From Achromobacter sp. RTa (GTDB lineage Bacteria; Pseudomonadota; Gammaproteobacteria; Burkholderiales; Burkholderiaceae_B), in contig NZ_JPYO01000033.1 in NCBI RefSeq assembly GCF_000757485.1, forward strand, positions 242 through 64,241: a DNA stretch of 64,000 bases, in the 5' to 3' direction. Shown one piece after another: positions 28,630-38,367 of the stretch; the first letter of the stretch is position 1; each line of letters begins with the position of its first letter. The position numbers were made by a program, and so were the translations under genes. The notes under the pieces were generated by a model, which made no database searches, had not been told where the DNA came from, and saw nothing but the letters and a program-made list of their open reading frames with translations.

Positions 28630-29949
28630 TCAGGCGGCGCGGGTGGCGGCCGTTGCGGCTCCGGCGGCGCGCTGCTTGTGCGCAGCCAGGCCCCAGATGG
28701 AAACCAGGGTGATGAGCGAAAGGCCCGAATAGAACAGCGCCAGCGGCATCCACTGGCCGGGGTACCGGTGCGACAGCCAGGTGCCGACCAGGGGCGTGAA
28801 GCCGCCGGCGATCGCTCCGCACAACTGGTACGAGAGCGAAATCCCCGAATAGCGCACGTGGGTGTCGAAAGCCGAACTGATGAAGCCGGCCATGGCCGAG
28901 TAGATCGTCGCCATGAACACCAGCACAATCGCGATGCCCGCCACGATGCTCAGGGGCGTGGCATGGCTGACCAGCATGAACATCGGATACGGCGCCAGCA
29001 CCGAGCAAGCGGCGGCGACGATCAGCACGCGCGCCGTGCCCAGCGATTCCGCGAACCAGGCGGCGAGCGGCTGCACGAAGAACTGGATGATCGCGACCGC
29101 GAACAGGCAGTCGAGGATCATCGCGCGGTCCAGGCCGAGCGTCTGCGTCGTGTAGGCCAGCATGAAGGTGTTGGTGAAATAAATGCCGCCGATGGCGACG
29201 GTGCAAACCCCCATGCACAACAGCACCGTGCGCCAGGCCGTGCGCATGACTTCGCGGGCCGGGATCTCCAGCGTCTCCTGGCGCGCAAGCACCTTGGCGA
29301 AATCAGGCGATTCGCTTACGCCGATCCGGATGAAATAACCGACCGCCAGCAGGACGGCGCTGACGAGGAACGGTATGCGCCAGCCCCAGGCCAGGAAATC
29401 GGCCTCGTCCAGCGTAGTGATCAGGCGGAAGGCCACCAGAGAGAGGATCAGGCCGGCCGGGCTTCCCAACTGCGCGAAGGACGCCGCGAACGTGCGGCGG
29501 CGCTGGGACGCGTGCTCGCCCGCCATCAGCACGGCTCCGCCCCATTCGCCGCCCACCGCAAGGCCTTGCGCCAGGCGCAGCAGCAACAGCAGCGCGGGCG
29601 CCAGCAGGCCGGCCTGTTCGTAGCCCGGAAGCAGGCCTATGCCCACCGTGGCCACGCCCATGATGATCAGCGTGGCCATCAGCGCGTTCTTGCGCCCGAT
29701 CCGGTCGCCCAGATGGCCGAACACCAGCCCTCCCAGCGGCCTGGCCAGGAACCCGGCCGCGAAAGTGCCGAACGACGCCATCGTGCTGACGAAAGGGTCC
29801 GCCGCCGGGAAAAACACCTTGCCGAAGACCAGCGCGGCCGCGGTGGCGTAGATGTAGAAGTCGTACCACTCGATGGTGGTGCCGATGAACGCGGCGGCGG
29901 CGGCGCGCACCGGCTGCTTGGCGGTGGGTGGATGGGCGGGGCCTGTCAT
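28630..29949 (-). CDS. MHS-family MFS transporter
   Basis: 439-residue, twelve-helix major-facilitator protein of the metabolite:H+ symporter family (ShiA/ProP/KgtP relatives). It shows TIEWYDFYIYATAAAL in helix 1, the loop 2-3 motif GHLGDRIGRKNAL and the RLAQGLAVGGEWGGA segment. It imports a small organic acid or zwitterion. The start at 29949 has a strong GAGGAGG site; an upstream extension is unsupported. Next to the M20 hydrolase it probably imports that enzyme's substrate. Confidence 0.88.
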   Translation of the reverse strand: MTGPAHPPTAKQPVRAAAAAFIGTTIEWYDFYIYATAAALVFGKVFFPAADPFVSTMASFGTFAAGFLARPLGGLVFGHLGDRIGRKNALMATLIIMGVATVGIGLLPGYEQAGLLAPALLLLLRLAQGLAVGGEWGGAVLMAGEHASQRRRTFAASFAQLGSPAGLILSLVAFRLITTLDEADFLAWGWRIPFLVSAVLLAVGYFIRIGVSESPDFAKVLARQETLEIPAREVMRTAWRTVLLCMGVCTVAIGGIYFTNTFMLAYTTQTLGLDRAMILDCLFAVAIIQFFVQPLAAWFAESLGTARVLIVAAACSVLAPYPMFMLVSHATPLSIVAGIAIVLVFMATIYSAMAGFISSAFDTHVRYSGISLSYQLCGAIAGGFTPLVGTWLSHRYPGQWMPLALFYSGLSLITLVSIWGLAAHKQRAAGAATAATRAA

Positions 29950-30126
29950 ATTTCCTCCTCGGAATGTCTTTGCTTTTGATGGCCGCTTTATCGCCCGCCG
30001 CACGACATACGGTCAATTTCTGTTTTCTAATCATCAAGTTAAGTAAAATTAATGTCGATGAGGGAGACGCCCGCCTCTGCGGCCGAACGCCGAGCCTGCC
30101 GCATATTTCTTAACTATCAATGCGTT

Positions 30127-31110
30127 ATGAATGAAGATCCGCTTTCCCCCGTGGCGACGGCCCGCAAGATCGATCGCCTGGACTGGAACCTGCTGCGCAC
30201 CTTTCTGGTGATCGTCCAGGAGCGCAGCATTAGTGGGGCTGCTATCAAACTGCATATCACCCAGTCCGCGGTCAGCCAGGCCCTGCGCCGCCTGGAGCAG
30301 CAACTCGACCGCAGGCTGATCGAACGGCATCACGCCCGATTCGCGGTCACGCAGGCCGGCGAAGAGGTGCGCCAGGCCGCCGAGGCCATCCACGGGAGCG
30401 TGTCCCAGCTCGTCAACGACGTGGCGCAGGCCGAAGAGCAGACGGTGGGACGCATCCATGTGCTCGTCGCCAGCCGCATCCATTCGGCGGTCTACGACGA
30501 CTTCTGGGCGGGCTTTCATCGCGCCCATCCTCGCATCGAGGTACAGCTGGACGTGCTGCCCAGCAGCGAGATCGTCAGCGTCGTACAGCAACGGGGCGCC
30601 ACCGCCGGCATCGCGCTGTGCCGGCAGATTCCGAAACGCCTGGACCACAAGTTGTTCCTGCAACAGCGCTACGCCTTGTTCTGCGGCAGGAACCACGCCT
30701 TGTTCGGCCGCCCCGACATCCGCATGGAAGACCTGCTCGGAGAGGACTTCGTCTCTTTCGCCAGCGATGCGCTGGGAGACAGCCTGTCGCCATTGACGAT
30801 CTTCCGCGACCAGCGCGGCTTTTCGGGCAGGATCGTCGCCACTTCGTCGCAGCACGACGAAGTCAAGCGGCTGCTGGTCGCGGGTTTCGGCATAGGCTGC
30901 CTGCCGGAGCACAGCGTGCAAGCGGATCTCGCGGAAGGCAGGTTATGGCGCCTGCCGCCCGGCGAGGGCGTGTGCGCCGCCGACCTTCATCTTCTTTGGC
31001 GCGGCGACGCCCATCGCAGCGCGGCCGAGGATCTGTTCATTGCGTCGTTCCGCAAGCACATCGACAATTACTCCTTGCCGCAGCGCCTGCTCGCGACCCT
31101 GCCCCAGTAA
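30127..31110 (+). CDS. LysR-family transcriptional regulator
   Basis: 327-residue LysR-type regulator. The N-terminal winged helix-turn-helix (LLRTFLVIVQERSISGAA ... SAVSQALRRLEQQL) is followed by a periplasmic-binding-protein-like effector domain. It is divergent from the MHS transporter/M20 pair across a 177-bp AT-rich gap, so it probably controls that pair and itself. An in-frame start at 30052 is possible; 30127 (MNEDPLS) gives the more usual N terminus, though neither has a strong ribosome-binding site. Confidence 0.87.
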   Translation: MNEDPLSPVATARKIDRLDWNLLRTFLVIVQERSISGAAIKLHITQSAVSQALRRLEQQLDRRLIERHHARFAVTQAGEEVRQAAEAIHGSVSQLVNDVAQAEEQTVGRIHVLVASRIHSAVYDDFWAGFHRAHPRIEVQLDVLPSSEIVSVVQQRGATAGIALCRQIPKRLDHKLFLQQRYALFCGRNHALFGRPDIRMEDLLGEDFVSFASDALGDSLSPLTIFRDQRGFSGRIVATSSQHDEVKRLLVAGFGIGCLPEHSVQADLAEGRLWRLPPGEGVCAADLHLLWRGDAHRSAAEDLFIASFRKHIDNYSLPQRLLATLPQ

Positions 31111-31167
31111 GGCCTTAAGATTCTCCTATCGCCGGCCGCAACGGGCCCGGCCAACCGTAAAGCCGTC

Positions 31168-33120
31168 ATGACCAAAGCATCGAGCCCGCCCTTCCCCGCC
31201 AGGCAGCCGGACGCCATCGCGCGCGCCCGCTCCATCGCTCCCGACCGCCAGACCGGCACGCTGCAGGACGTGCGCCACGTGGTGATCCTGATGCAGGAGA
31301 ACCGCTCCTTCGATCATTATTTCGGCACGTTGCCCGGGGTGCGGGGCTTCGCGGATCCGCTGCCCGCGCCCACGGCCGCGGGCGACGTTCTGACGCAGGC
31401 GGACGGCGCGGCGCGGGTCCGCCCCTATGCCCTGCGTGGCGAATACGCCGGCGATACGCCCGTGGGCTATATCACGCCCCACACCTGGGACGATGCCCAG
31501 CGCGCCTGGAACGATGGGCGCATGGACCAATGGCTGCCCGCCAAGAGCCGGCTCGGCATGGGCGCCTACGACGGCGCCGACATCCCGTTCCAGACCGCGC
31601 TGGCCAACGCCTTCACGCTATGCGATGCCTACCACTGCTCGATGCATGCCGGCACCAATCCGAACCGCCTGTTCCTGTGGACCGGTACGAACGATCCTTC
31701 GGGACGGGCGGGCGGCCCGGCGCTGGTGAACACCTTCGACCGCCTGGGCCCCATCGCCGAAGGCTACGCCTGGACCACCTATCCGGAACGCCTGCAGGAC
31801 GCAGGCGTGGACTGGCGCATCTACCAGGACATGGAGGACAACTATCACGACAATCCGCTGGCCGGCTTCAGGCAATATCGCCGGCAGCATGCGGACGGCG
31901 GCGCATCCGCTCCCTTGCGCGATCGCGGCCTGTCCACACATACGCTGGACGACCTGGCCCGCGACGTCGCCCAGGGCACGCTGCCGCAGGTGTCGTGGAT
32001 CATCGCGCCTACCGCCGACTCGGAGCATCCGGAGGTCTCTTCGCCCCGCCGGGGCGGCGCCTATACCGAGCGCGTGCTGGATATCCTGACGCGCGACCCC
32101 GCCACCTGGAGCCGCTGCGTGTTCTTCGTCACCTATGACGAAAACGACTGCTTCTTCGACCACATGCCGCCGCCCGCGCCGCCGGCGCGCACCGCGGACG
32201 GCGCATCGGGGGGCCTGTCCACCGTCGAGCTGGAAGGCGAATACCACGATGCGCGGCACGGCCCCAGCGCCTCCACGCCGGACGATCCGGCTAGCCTGCA
32301 CGGCCGCGGCTTCGGCCTGGGGCCGCGCGTGCCGATGCTGGTGATCTCGCCCTGGAGCCGCGGCGGCTGGGTCAACTCGCAAGTGTTCGACCACACATCC
32401 GTGATCCGCTTCCTGGAAGCCCGCTTCGGCGTGGCCGAACCCAATATCAGCGCGTGGCGGCGCACGGTGGCCGGGGACCTGACCTCCGCTTTCGACTTCA
32501 CTGGGGATCGCGGACCGCAGGCGGAAGACGGCAAGCGCCGCGCCTGCCCGCTTCCGTATGCGTTCGAAGCCCGAGGCGCAATGGCCGCGGACGGCCGGCA
32601 CTACCGGCTGACGCTGCGCAATCCCGGCGGGGCGGGCGCGGTACTGCATGTGTACGATCGGCTTGCGCTGGAACGTGCGCCGCGCCGCTACACGGTGGGC
32701 GCCGGCGATCGCCTGGACGACGGCTGGCGCCTGAACGATGATGGCGCCTATGACTTGTGGCTGCTGGGCCCCGATGGCTTCCACCGGCATTTCCGCGGCG
32801 ACGCCCGCGACGCCGGATGCCTGGAGGCGCACCTGGCGCCGGCCGCCGCCGGCGTGCGGCTGCGCCTGGTCAACAACGGCCGCGCCGTGCAGTCCGTGGA
32901 GCTGGCGTCGCGCATGGGAGATGGCTGGTGCACCGCGACGCAGGTGCCGGCCGGCGGCGCAGTGGACGTGGAGTACCCGGGGCGCGAAGGCTGGTACGAC
33001 GTGGAGCTGGCCGTCCCGGGCATGCCGGCCTTTGGACGGCGGCTGGCCGGCCGGATCGACGGCGGCAAGTCTGGCGTGCCGGATCCCAGGCTGGAGGCGG
33101 TGGTGTTGGCCGAAGGGTGA
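31168..33120 (+). CDS. Phospholipase C-like phosphoesterase lacking a signal peptide
   Basis: 650-residue protein of the bacterial phospholipase C/acid phosphatase family (PlcN/PlcH type, PF04185), which hydrolyses phospholipid headgroups. The catalytic start motif ILMQENRSFDHYFG is at residues 40-53. Other conserved parts include HAGTNPNRLF, the FVTYDENDCFFDH metal site and a C-terminal beta-rich region like the PLC C-terminal repeats. Family members normally start with a twin-arginine signal peptide; here only about 30 polar residues precede the catalytic domain, with no RR motif or hydrophobic core. It may be cytosolic, or its leader has been lost. Confidence 0.85.
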   Translation: MTKASSPPFPARQPDAIARARSIAPDRQTGTLQDVRHVVILMQENRSFDHYFGTLPGVRGFADPLPAPTAAGDVLTQADGAARVRPYALRGEYAGDTPVGYITPHTWDDAQRAWNDGRMDQWLPAKSRLGMGAYDGADIPFQTALANAFTLCDAYHCSMHAGTNPNRLFLWTGTNDPSGRAGGPALVNTFDRLGPIAEGYAWTTYPERLQDAGVDWRIYQDMEDNYHDNPLAGFRQYRRQHADGGASAPLRDRGLSTHTLDDLARDVAQGTLPQVSWIIAPTADSEHPEVSSPRRGGAYTERVLDILTRDPATWSRCVFFVTYDENDCFFDHMPPPAPPARTADGASGGLSTVELEGEYHDARHGPSASTPDDPASLHGRGFGLGPRVPMLVISPWSRGGWVNSQVFDHTSVIRFLEARFGVAEPNISAWRRTVAGDLTSAFDFTGDRGPQAEDGKRRACPLPYAFEARGAMAADGRHYRLTLRNPGGAGAVLHVYDRLALERAPRRYTVGAGDRLDDGWRLNDDGAYDLWLLGPDGFHRHFRGDARDAGCLEAHLAPAAAGVRLRLVNNGRAVQSVELASRMGDGWCTATQVPAGGAVDVEYPGREGWYDVELAVPGMPAFGRRLAGRIDGGKSGVPDPRLEAVVLAEG

Positions 33121-33146
33121 GGCGGGAAGGCCGGCGGCTTGCGGGG

Positions 33147-33362
33147 GTGTCAGACACCCTTTGCCGCGCTTGCGTGATGCGAGGAGCATTTCTCCAGGGT
33201 GTCAGACACCTGCGTTTCCACAGGGTATCAGGTGCCTGACATCCCTACGAGCAAGCCGCCCGAAATAGAGGTGTCTGACACCCCTACGAGCAACCCGTCA
33301 AGCTGAAGCCGGCCCGCCCGGGTGTCAGACACCCGCCATAAGCTGCTGGTGTCAGGCACCCA
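33147..33362. repeat. GTGTC-W-GACAC palindrome cluster
   Basis: Exact copies at 33147, 33199, 33271 (central T) and 33322; a one-mismatch copy at 33349 and a more degenerate one near 33232. Around 33240-33300 the phrase CCCTACGAGCAA occurs twice beside a palindrome, the remnant of a short tandem duplication. The cluster fills the gap between the convergent phospholipase-like gene and phoU. Confidence 0.93.
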
Positions 33363-33372
33363 CCGCGAAAAA

Positions 33373-34104
33373 CTACTGCTCCTGTTGCGGCTCGTCCGAG
33401 TCCGCGTCGCCGCGCGCCTGGCGCTCGGTGTTCTTCACGCCGGTGTGGCGCACGTCCGCGCCCTTGACCATGTAGATCACGCGTTCGGACATGTTCTTGG
33501 CGTGGTCGCCGATGCGTTCGAGCGCGCGGGCGATGAAGATCATGTCGATGGCGCGCGAGATGGTGCGCGGGTCTTCGATCATGTAGGTGATGAGGTGGCG
33601 CAGCGCGCCCTTCCATTCCTTGTCCACTTCCTTGTCGCTGCGCACGACGGCGGCGGCCAGGATGGGATCGAGGCGGGCGAAGGCGTCCAGCGCCTGGTGC
33701 AGCATGGTGCGCACATTGGCGGCCATGTGGCGCAGTTCGATCACCGGGATGTGGCGCAGTTCGGCCTCGTGGATGCGGCGCGCGACCGTCGCGACCTTCT
33801 CGGCCTCGTCGCCGGAACGCTCCATGTCGGTCAGCATCTTCGATACGGCCATCAGCATGCGCAGGTCGATGGCGGTGGGCTGGTGCCGCGCCAGGATCCG
33901 GCTGATGCTCTCGTCGATCTCGACCTCGTGGCGGTTGACTTCCTTTTCGCGCTCGCGAACCTTTTCAACCAGCGACAGGTCCCCGCTGGCCAATGCGTCG
34001 ATGGCCTCCTGGATCATGGCTTCCACCAAGCCGCCCATTTGCAAGAACTGCGAACGGACGCTTTCCAGATCCGCGTCGAACTGTTTGTTTGTGTGCTCCG
34101 ACAT
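33373..34104 (-). CDS. phoU: Phosphate signalling protein PhoU
   Basis: 243-residue all-helical PhoU, the negative modulator linking the Pst phosphate transporter to the PhoR/PhoB system. Both helical bundle repeats carry the metal-binding pattern (DMERSGDEAEKVA and ALERIGDHAKNMSE). The last ~25 residues are a polar tail rich in E and Q. MSEHTNK at 34104 is the usual start. No pst or phoBR genes are in the window, so here it stands apart from its usual operon. Confidence 0.95.
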   Translation of the reverse strand: MSEHTNKQFDADLESVRSQFLQMGGLVEAMIQEAIDALASGDLSLVEKVREREKEVNRHEVEIDESISRILARHQPTAIDLRMLMAVSKMLTDMERSGDEAEKVATVARRIHEAELRHIPVIELRHMAANVRTMLHQALDAFARLDPILAAAVVRSDKEVDKEWKGALRHLITYMIEDPRTISRAIDMIFIARALERIGDHAKNMSERVIYMVKGADVRHTGVKNTERQARGDADSDEPQQEQ

Positions 34105-34188
34105 CCGGGCTCCCTGCGTGGTTGATCTCATTGCAATGCCCCGAAATTAAAGAGTGTTACGAGATGGGCCTGCACAACCCGCAAGGTT

Positions 34189-34206
34189 ATGACCCAAGTG
34201 TGACAG
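34189..34206 (-). promoter_or_regulatory. Possible Pho box upstream of phoU
   Basis: On the - strand the sequence reads CTGTCAC-ACTT-GGGTCAT: two heptamers separated by 4 nt, close to the PhoB consensus (CTGTCAT, AT-rich 4-mer, CTGTCAY). The first heptamer fits fully, the second at five of seven bases. It lies about 85 bp before the phoU start, inside the rpiA-phoU gap, where a phosphate-responsive promoter would be expected. Confidence 0.45.
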
Positions 34207-34274
34207 GATTATGAATCGGGCCCCTGCCGCCTGCAAGGCAGGCCGGCAAGCGGCAATGCCCCACGGGAAGCGCC

Positions 34275-34955
34275 TCAGGCCTTGCGGTCCAGGCGGCGGA
34301 TGCCGTTCTGCGTGGCCAGCAGCGCCACGTCGGCGCCGGCCAGCGCGAACAGGCCGCAGGTGACCACGCCCGGCAGGTTGTTCACGCGGGCTTCGAGACC
34401 CCGGGCGTCCGTGATGGACAGACCCGAGACGTCCAGGATGATGTTGCCGTTATCGGTCACGAAACCTTCGCGCAGCCGAGGCTGGCCGCCCATCGCCGCC
34501 ATGGCGCGAGCCACCGATTCGCGGGCCATCGGAATGACTTCGATCGGCAGCGGGAACTTGCCCATGGTCTGCACCAGCTTGGATTCGTCGGCGATGCAGA
34601 TGAAGCGCTCGGCCACCGACGCCACGATCTTCTCCCGCGTCAGCGCGCCGCCGCCGCCTTTGATCATGTGGAGGTTGGCGTCGATCTCGTCCGCGCCATC
34701 CACGTAGACCGGCATGGTGGCGACGTCGTTCAGGTCCAGCACCTTCAGCCCGTGGTCGGCAAGCCGGGCGGCGCTGCGCTCCGAGCTGGCCACCGTGCCT
34801 CCGATGCGGCCCTTGAAACTGGCGAGGCCGTCGATGAACAGGTCGGCCGTGGAGCCCGTGCCCACGCCGATGATGACGTCCGGGCCGGCGACCTGTTCAA
34901 CGAATTCCAAGGCCGCGTCGGCGGCTTGCTGCTTGAGTTCTTGCTGGGAGAGCAT
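34275..34955 (-). CDS. rpiA: Ribose-5-phosphate isomerase A
   Basis: 226-residue RpiA, interconverting ribose 5-phosphate and ribulose 5-phosphate in the pentose phosphate pathway. It shows the phosphate-binding GVGTGSTA loop, the DGADEID catalytic segment (Asp) and [12 protein letters not shown] (catalytic Lys/Glu region). It is full length. Confidence 0.96.
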   Translation of the reverse strand: MLSQQELKQQAADAALEFVEQVAGPDVIIGVGTGSTADLFIDGLASFKGRIGGTVASSERSAARLADHGLKVLDLNDVATMPVYVDGADEIDANLHMIKGGGGALTREKIVASVAERFICIADESKLVQTMGKFPLPIEVIPMARESVARAMAAMGGQPRLREGFVTDNGNIILDVSGLSITDARGLEARVNNLPGVVTCGLFALAGADVALLATQNGIRRLDRKA

Positions 34956-34994
34956 GGCGGGAAAATGCGGGAATGGTTTGTCCAGCCGGGAAAT

Positions 34995-36656
34995 TTAGCA
35001 CGCGGCGGCGGGCCAGGCGCGGGCCAGGATGGCCTGGGTATCCGTCCCCGCGGCCAATTCGCCGAAAATGCCGCCGCCAGCGCGCAAGCGGCTGGCGGCG
35101 AATGCCTGCCCCACGGCGTCCGGGGCGTGCTGGATCAGCAAGGCGGCCTGCCATAGCCGCGCCAGGCCGCCGGCGATGCGCCGCGCCTGGAACTCGGCCT
35201 GCTCCCCATCCGGCAGCAGGGCGTGCCAGCGCGCCAAGGCATCGTCGAAATCCCGGTTCTGTCCCTTGACCAAGGCGAACTCGCGCTCCAGCGCGGGCAG
35301 CGCCTCGGGCTCACGCTGCAAGGCCCGCAGCACATCCAGGGCCATCACGCTGCCCGAGCCTTCCCAGATGGAATTCACCGGCGTTTCGCGGTAGAGCCTG
35401 GGCATAGGGCCCTCTTCCACATAGCCGTTCCCGCCCCAGACTTCCATGCATTCCGCCACCGCGGCGATGGCGCGCTTGCATACCCAGAGCTTGGCGGCGG
35501 GCGTGCCCACGCGGACCAGCGCGCGGGCCTGCGCATCCGCGCGCTCGTCCACGGCGCGCGCCAGGCGCAGCGCCAGCGCCATGGAGGCTTCGCTTTCCAG
35601 CGCCAGGTCGGCCAGCACATTGCGCATCAGCGGCTGTTCGAGCAGGGCCTTGCCGAAGGCATGCCGATGCCGCGCATGATGAACCGACTGCACCAGCGCC
35701 TGCCGCAACAGCGCCGTGCTGCCCAGCACGCAGTCCAGCCGGGTGGTCGCCGCCATTTCGAGCAACGCCGCCAGGCCCCTGCCCGGCTCGCCCAGCAGGA
35801 CGCCCCAAGCATCCTCGAATTCGACTTCGGCGCTGGCATTGCTGCAGTTGCCCAGCTTGTCCTTCAGCCGCCGCAGGCGGACGGCGTTGCGCGGCCCGTC
35901 CGGTATCCAGCGCGGCACGAAGAAGCAGCTGAGCCCTTCGTCCGTCTGCGCCAGCACCAGATGCGCGTCCGCGTGCGGCACCGAGAGAAACCACTTATGC
36001 CCCACGAGGCGGTAGGGGCGGCCGCGGCCCGCCGCCTCGAGCGGCATGGCCCGCGTGCTGACCGCGCGCAGGTCGGAGCCCCCCTGCTTTTCGGTCAGCC
36101 CCATGCCGATCAGGGCTCCGCGCTTTGCGGACAGCGGGGCATCCGCCCCGTCGAATTCACGCGAATACAGGGCCGTCAACCACTGGCCGGCGAAATCCAC
36201 GGCGCCGGCCGGCTCGCGCTGCAACAGGGGCACCGCGGCGAAGGTCATGGTCGTGGGGCACAGCGTGCCGGCCTCGACCTGGCCCTGCATCACGTAGGCG
36301 GCGGCGCGCGCCACCTGCACGCCCGGCTCGGGCTGCGCCCAGGCGCGGCTGTGCAGGCCGCGCGCCACGATGCCCGCCATGAGCAGGTTCCAGGACGGAT
36401 GAAAATCGATGTGGTCGATGCGATGGCCGACGCGGTCGTAGTTGAGCAGCCGCGGCAGGCAGCGGTTGACCTGGGCGCCGGCCTCCAGCGTTTGCGCGCG
36501 GCCCAGCCAGGCGCCATGCGCGGCCAGTTCGCCCGCCCAGGCCTGCGCGCCCTCCCGGCTTACCGCGGCGCGCAGCGCCGGATCGGTTTCGTACAGGGAA
36601 TAGTCTTCCAGGGGCGGAACCTGGTTGAATACGGTGTGCGTCTCGAACGATGACAT
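34995..36656 (-). CDS. AidB-like acyl-CoA dehydrogenase-family flavoprotein
   Basis: 553-residue flavoprotein closely resembling E. coli AidB, the alkylation-response protein related to isovaleryl-CoA dehydrogenase. Shared features include THTVFNQ at the N terminus, QVEAGTLCPTTMTFAA, LIGMGLTEKQGGSD, KLGNCSNASAEVEF and VNSIWEGSG. AidB binds FAD and DNA; the in vivo reaction is uncertain. The position 63 bp downstream of an amidase gene suggests co-transcription. Confidence 0.88.
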   Translation of the reverse strand: MSSFETHTVFNQVPPLEDYSLYETDPALRAAVSREGAQAWAGELAAHGAWLGRAQTLEAGAQVNRCLPRLLNYDRVGHRIDHIDFHPSWNLLMAGIVARGLHSRAWAQPEPGVQVARAAAYVMQGQVEAGTLCPTTMTFAAVPLLQREPAGAVDFAGQWLTALYSREFDGADAPLSAKRGALIGMGLTEKQGGSDLRAVSTRAMPLEAAGRGRPYRLVGHKWFLSVPHADAHLVLAQTDEGLSCFFVPRWIPDGPRNAVRLRRLKDKLGNCSNASAEVEFEDAWGVLLGEPGRGLAALLEMAATTRLDCVLGSTALLRQALVQSVHHARHRHAFGKALLEQPLMRNVLADLALESEASMALALRLARAVDERADAQARALVRVGTPAAKLWVCKRAIAAVAECMEVWGGNGYVEEGPMPRLYRETPVNSIWEGSGSVMALDVLRALQREPEALPALEREFALVKGQNRDFDDALARWHALLPDGEQAEFQARRIAGGLARLWQAALLIQHAPDAVGQAFAASRLRAGGGIFGELAAGTDTQAILARAWPAAAC

Positions 36657-36719
36657 GGCAACTCCCTGGATTCGTCCGCTGGCGCGCCGTCGGCCGTTCG
36701 GCGCAGCGGCCCCGCCGCC

Positions 36720-38249
36720 TCAGCGCGCCATGGGCGCCACCAGGACCCAGGGCCGCAGCGCCTCGACCTGCGCGGCCAGTTCCAGCAGCAGGGCCTCGCT
36801 GCCGAGCCGCCCCATCAGCTGGATGCCGATGGGCAAGCCGTCGGACGACATGCCGAAAGGAATGGAGATCGCGGGCATGCCGGTCAGGTTGGCCAGCGGT
36901 GCGAAGGGCGAATAGCCGATGACGCCCTTCTTCCCCAGACGGTAGGCCAGATAGTCGGCGTTGTCCATGGCGTAGCGGCCGATGGCCGCGGGCGGCTGGG
37001 CCAGCACCGGGCTGAGGAACAGGTCGTGCCCCTGCGTGCCGTCACGCTCCAGGAACCGGCCGACTCGGCGCGTGATGTCGTGGCAGGTGTCCACGCAGGC
37101 CACGTACTGCGCACCGGAGATCGCACGGGCATATTCGCGCGCGCCCAATGTGGTGGGCTGCAATTCATCGGCGGCGAGGCGGCGGCCGCGCGCGCCGACG
37201 AAGGAATCGATCGCGTTGGCCGCCGCGCTGGCGATCAGCGGCAGCATGGGCGACAGTACCTCTTCGGACCCGACGGGCGGCGCGGCGGGCACCAGCTCGT
37301 GGCCGAGCGAGGCGAAGAACCGGGCGGCCTCGTCCACGGTGGCCGCCACTTCCGGATGGATGGCCTCGCCCTCGTAGGTGGTGTTGACGAACGCGATGCG
37401 GCGGCGCGGGGCCGCCTGCGGATCGGCCGCCACGCGCGCCACGACGCCTCGATAAGATTCCGCCGGCTGGACGGGCGCCGCGTACGGCGCGCCCACGTCG
37501 GCGCCCGCGCTGATGTCCAGGGACGCCGCGCAGTCGCGCACCGACAGGGTCATCATGTGTTCCGTGGCCAACCCGCCCCAGCCTTCGCCCTTGAGCGGGC
37601 CCAGCGGCATCAGTCCGCGCGAGGGCTTCAGGCCGAGCACGCCGCAGCAGGACGCCGGAATGCGGATCGACCCGCCGCCATCGCTGCCGTGCGCAATGCG
37701 CACCATCCCGCTGGCCAGCGCCGCCCCGGCGCCTCCGCTGGAACCGCCCGCGCTGTGGCCGGCCTTCCAGGGGTTCTGCGTAGCCGGGCCGTAGACGGGC
37801 GACTCCGTGGTGGGGCTCAAGCCGAGTTCCGCGCTGGTCGTGCGGCCGAACGGGATCAGGCCCGCGCGGCGGTACCGCTTGACGATCTCGGCGTCGACAT
37901 CCCATTCGACCTGGCCATAGAGCACCGACCCCATTGCGCTTGGGAGGCCCAGCGCGGCGGTGCCCAGGTCCTTGAGCAAGGTGGGCACGCCCAGGAAAGG
38001 ACGCTGCGGCAGCTGCGCCATGCGCTGTTCGGAGGACAGCTTCGCCAGTTCCTCGTCCAGCGCCTGCGCCAGGCGCAGGCCGAGCTCCGCCTGCATGCCG
38101 CAAGCCGCGTTGATCGCGGGATTGCGCGCCTCCACCCTGTCCGCCGCCTGCTGCATTGCGGCAAGCGCGGTCGTGGCCCCTTGCGCGATATCGACGCCCA
38201 GCGCCGTCGCGTCGAGGGTAGAGGAATCATGGCGTTCAGCGGTGCTCAT
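36720..38249 (-). CDS. Amidase-signature family hydrolase
   Basis: 509-residue amidase of the Ser-cisSer-Lys class. The catalytic Lys lies in GVPTLLKDLG, and the signature GHSAGGSSGGAGAALASGM supplies the cis-Ser and nucleophile serines, with GSDGGGSIR following. It hydrolyses carboxamides; the substrate is unknown. There is no GatB or GatC nearby, so it is not the tRNA amidotransferase subunit. Start MSTAERH at 38249; upstream residues are unsupported. Confidence 0.88.
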   Translation of the reverse strand: MSTAERHDSSTLDATALGVDIAQGATTALAAMQQAADRVEARNPAINAACGMQAELGLRLAQALDEELAKLSSEQRMAQLPQRPFLGVPTLLKDLGTAALGLPSAMGSVLYGQVEWDVDAEIVKRYRRAGLIPFGRTTSAELGLSPTTESPVYGPATQNPWKAGHSAGGSSGGAGAALASGMVRIAHGSDGGGSIRIPASCCGVLGLKPSRGLMPLGPLKGEGWGGLATEHMMTLSVRDCAASLDISAGADVGAPYAAPVQPAESYRGVVARVAADPQAAPRRRIAFVNTTYEGEAIHPEVAATVDEAARFFASLGHELVPAAPPVGSEEVLSPMLPLIASAAANAIDSFVGARGRRLAADELQPTTLGAREYARAISGAQYVACVDTCHDITRRVGRFLERDGTQGHDLFLSPVLAQPPAAIGRYAMDNADYLAYRLGKKGVIGYSPFAPLANLTGMPAISIPFGMSSDGLPIGIQLMGRLGSEALLLELAAQVEALRPWVLVAPMAR

Positions 38250-38367
38250 GCTAGCGATGCTCCAGGTATCGACGGCGAATTGCCGCAAACGTCAGGATAT
38301 CGGCTGTCGGACCGGGCAACAAGCTTGGACGGAAGCCCAGGCGCCCTGCTCCGCCCCGCCGCGCGGG

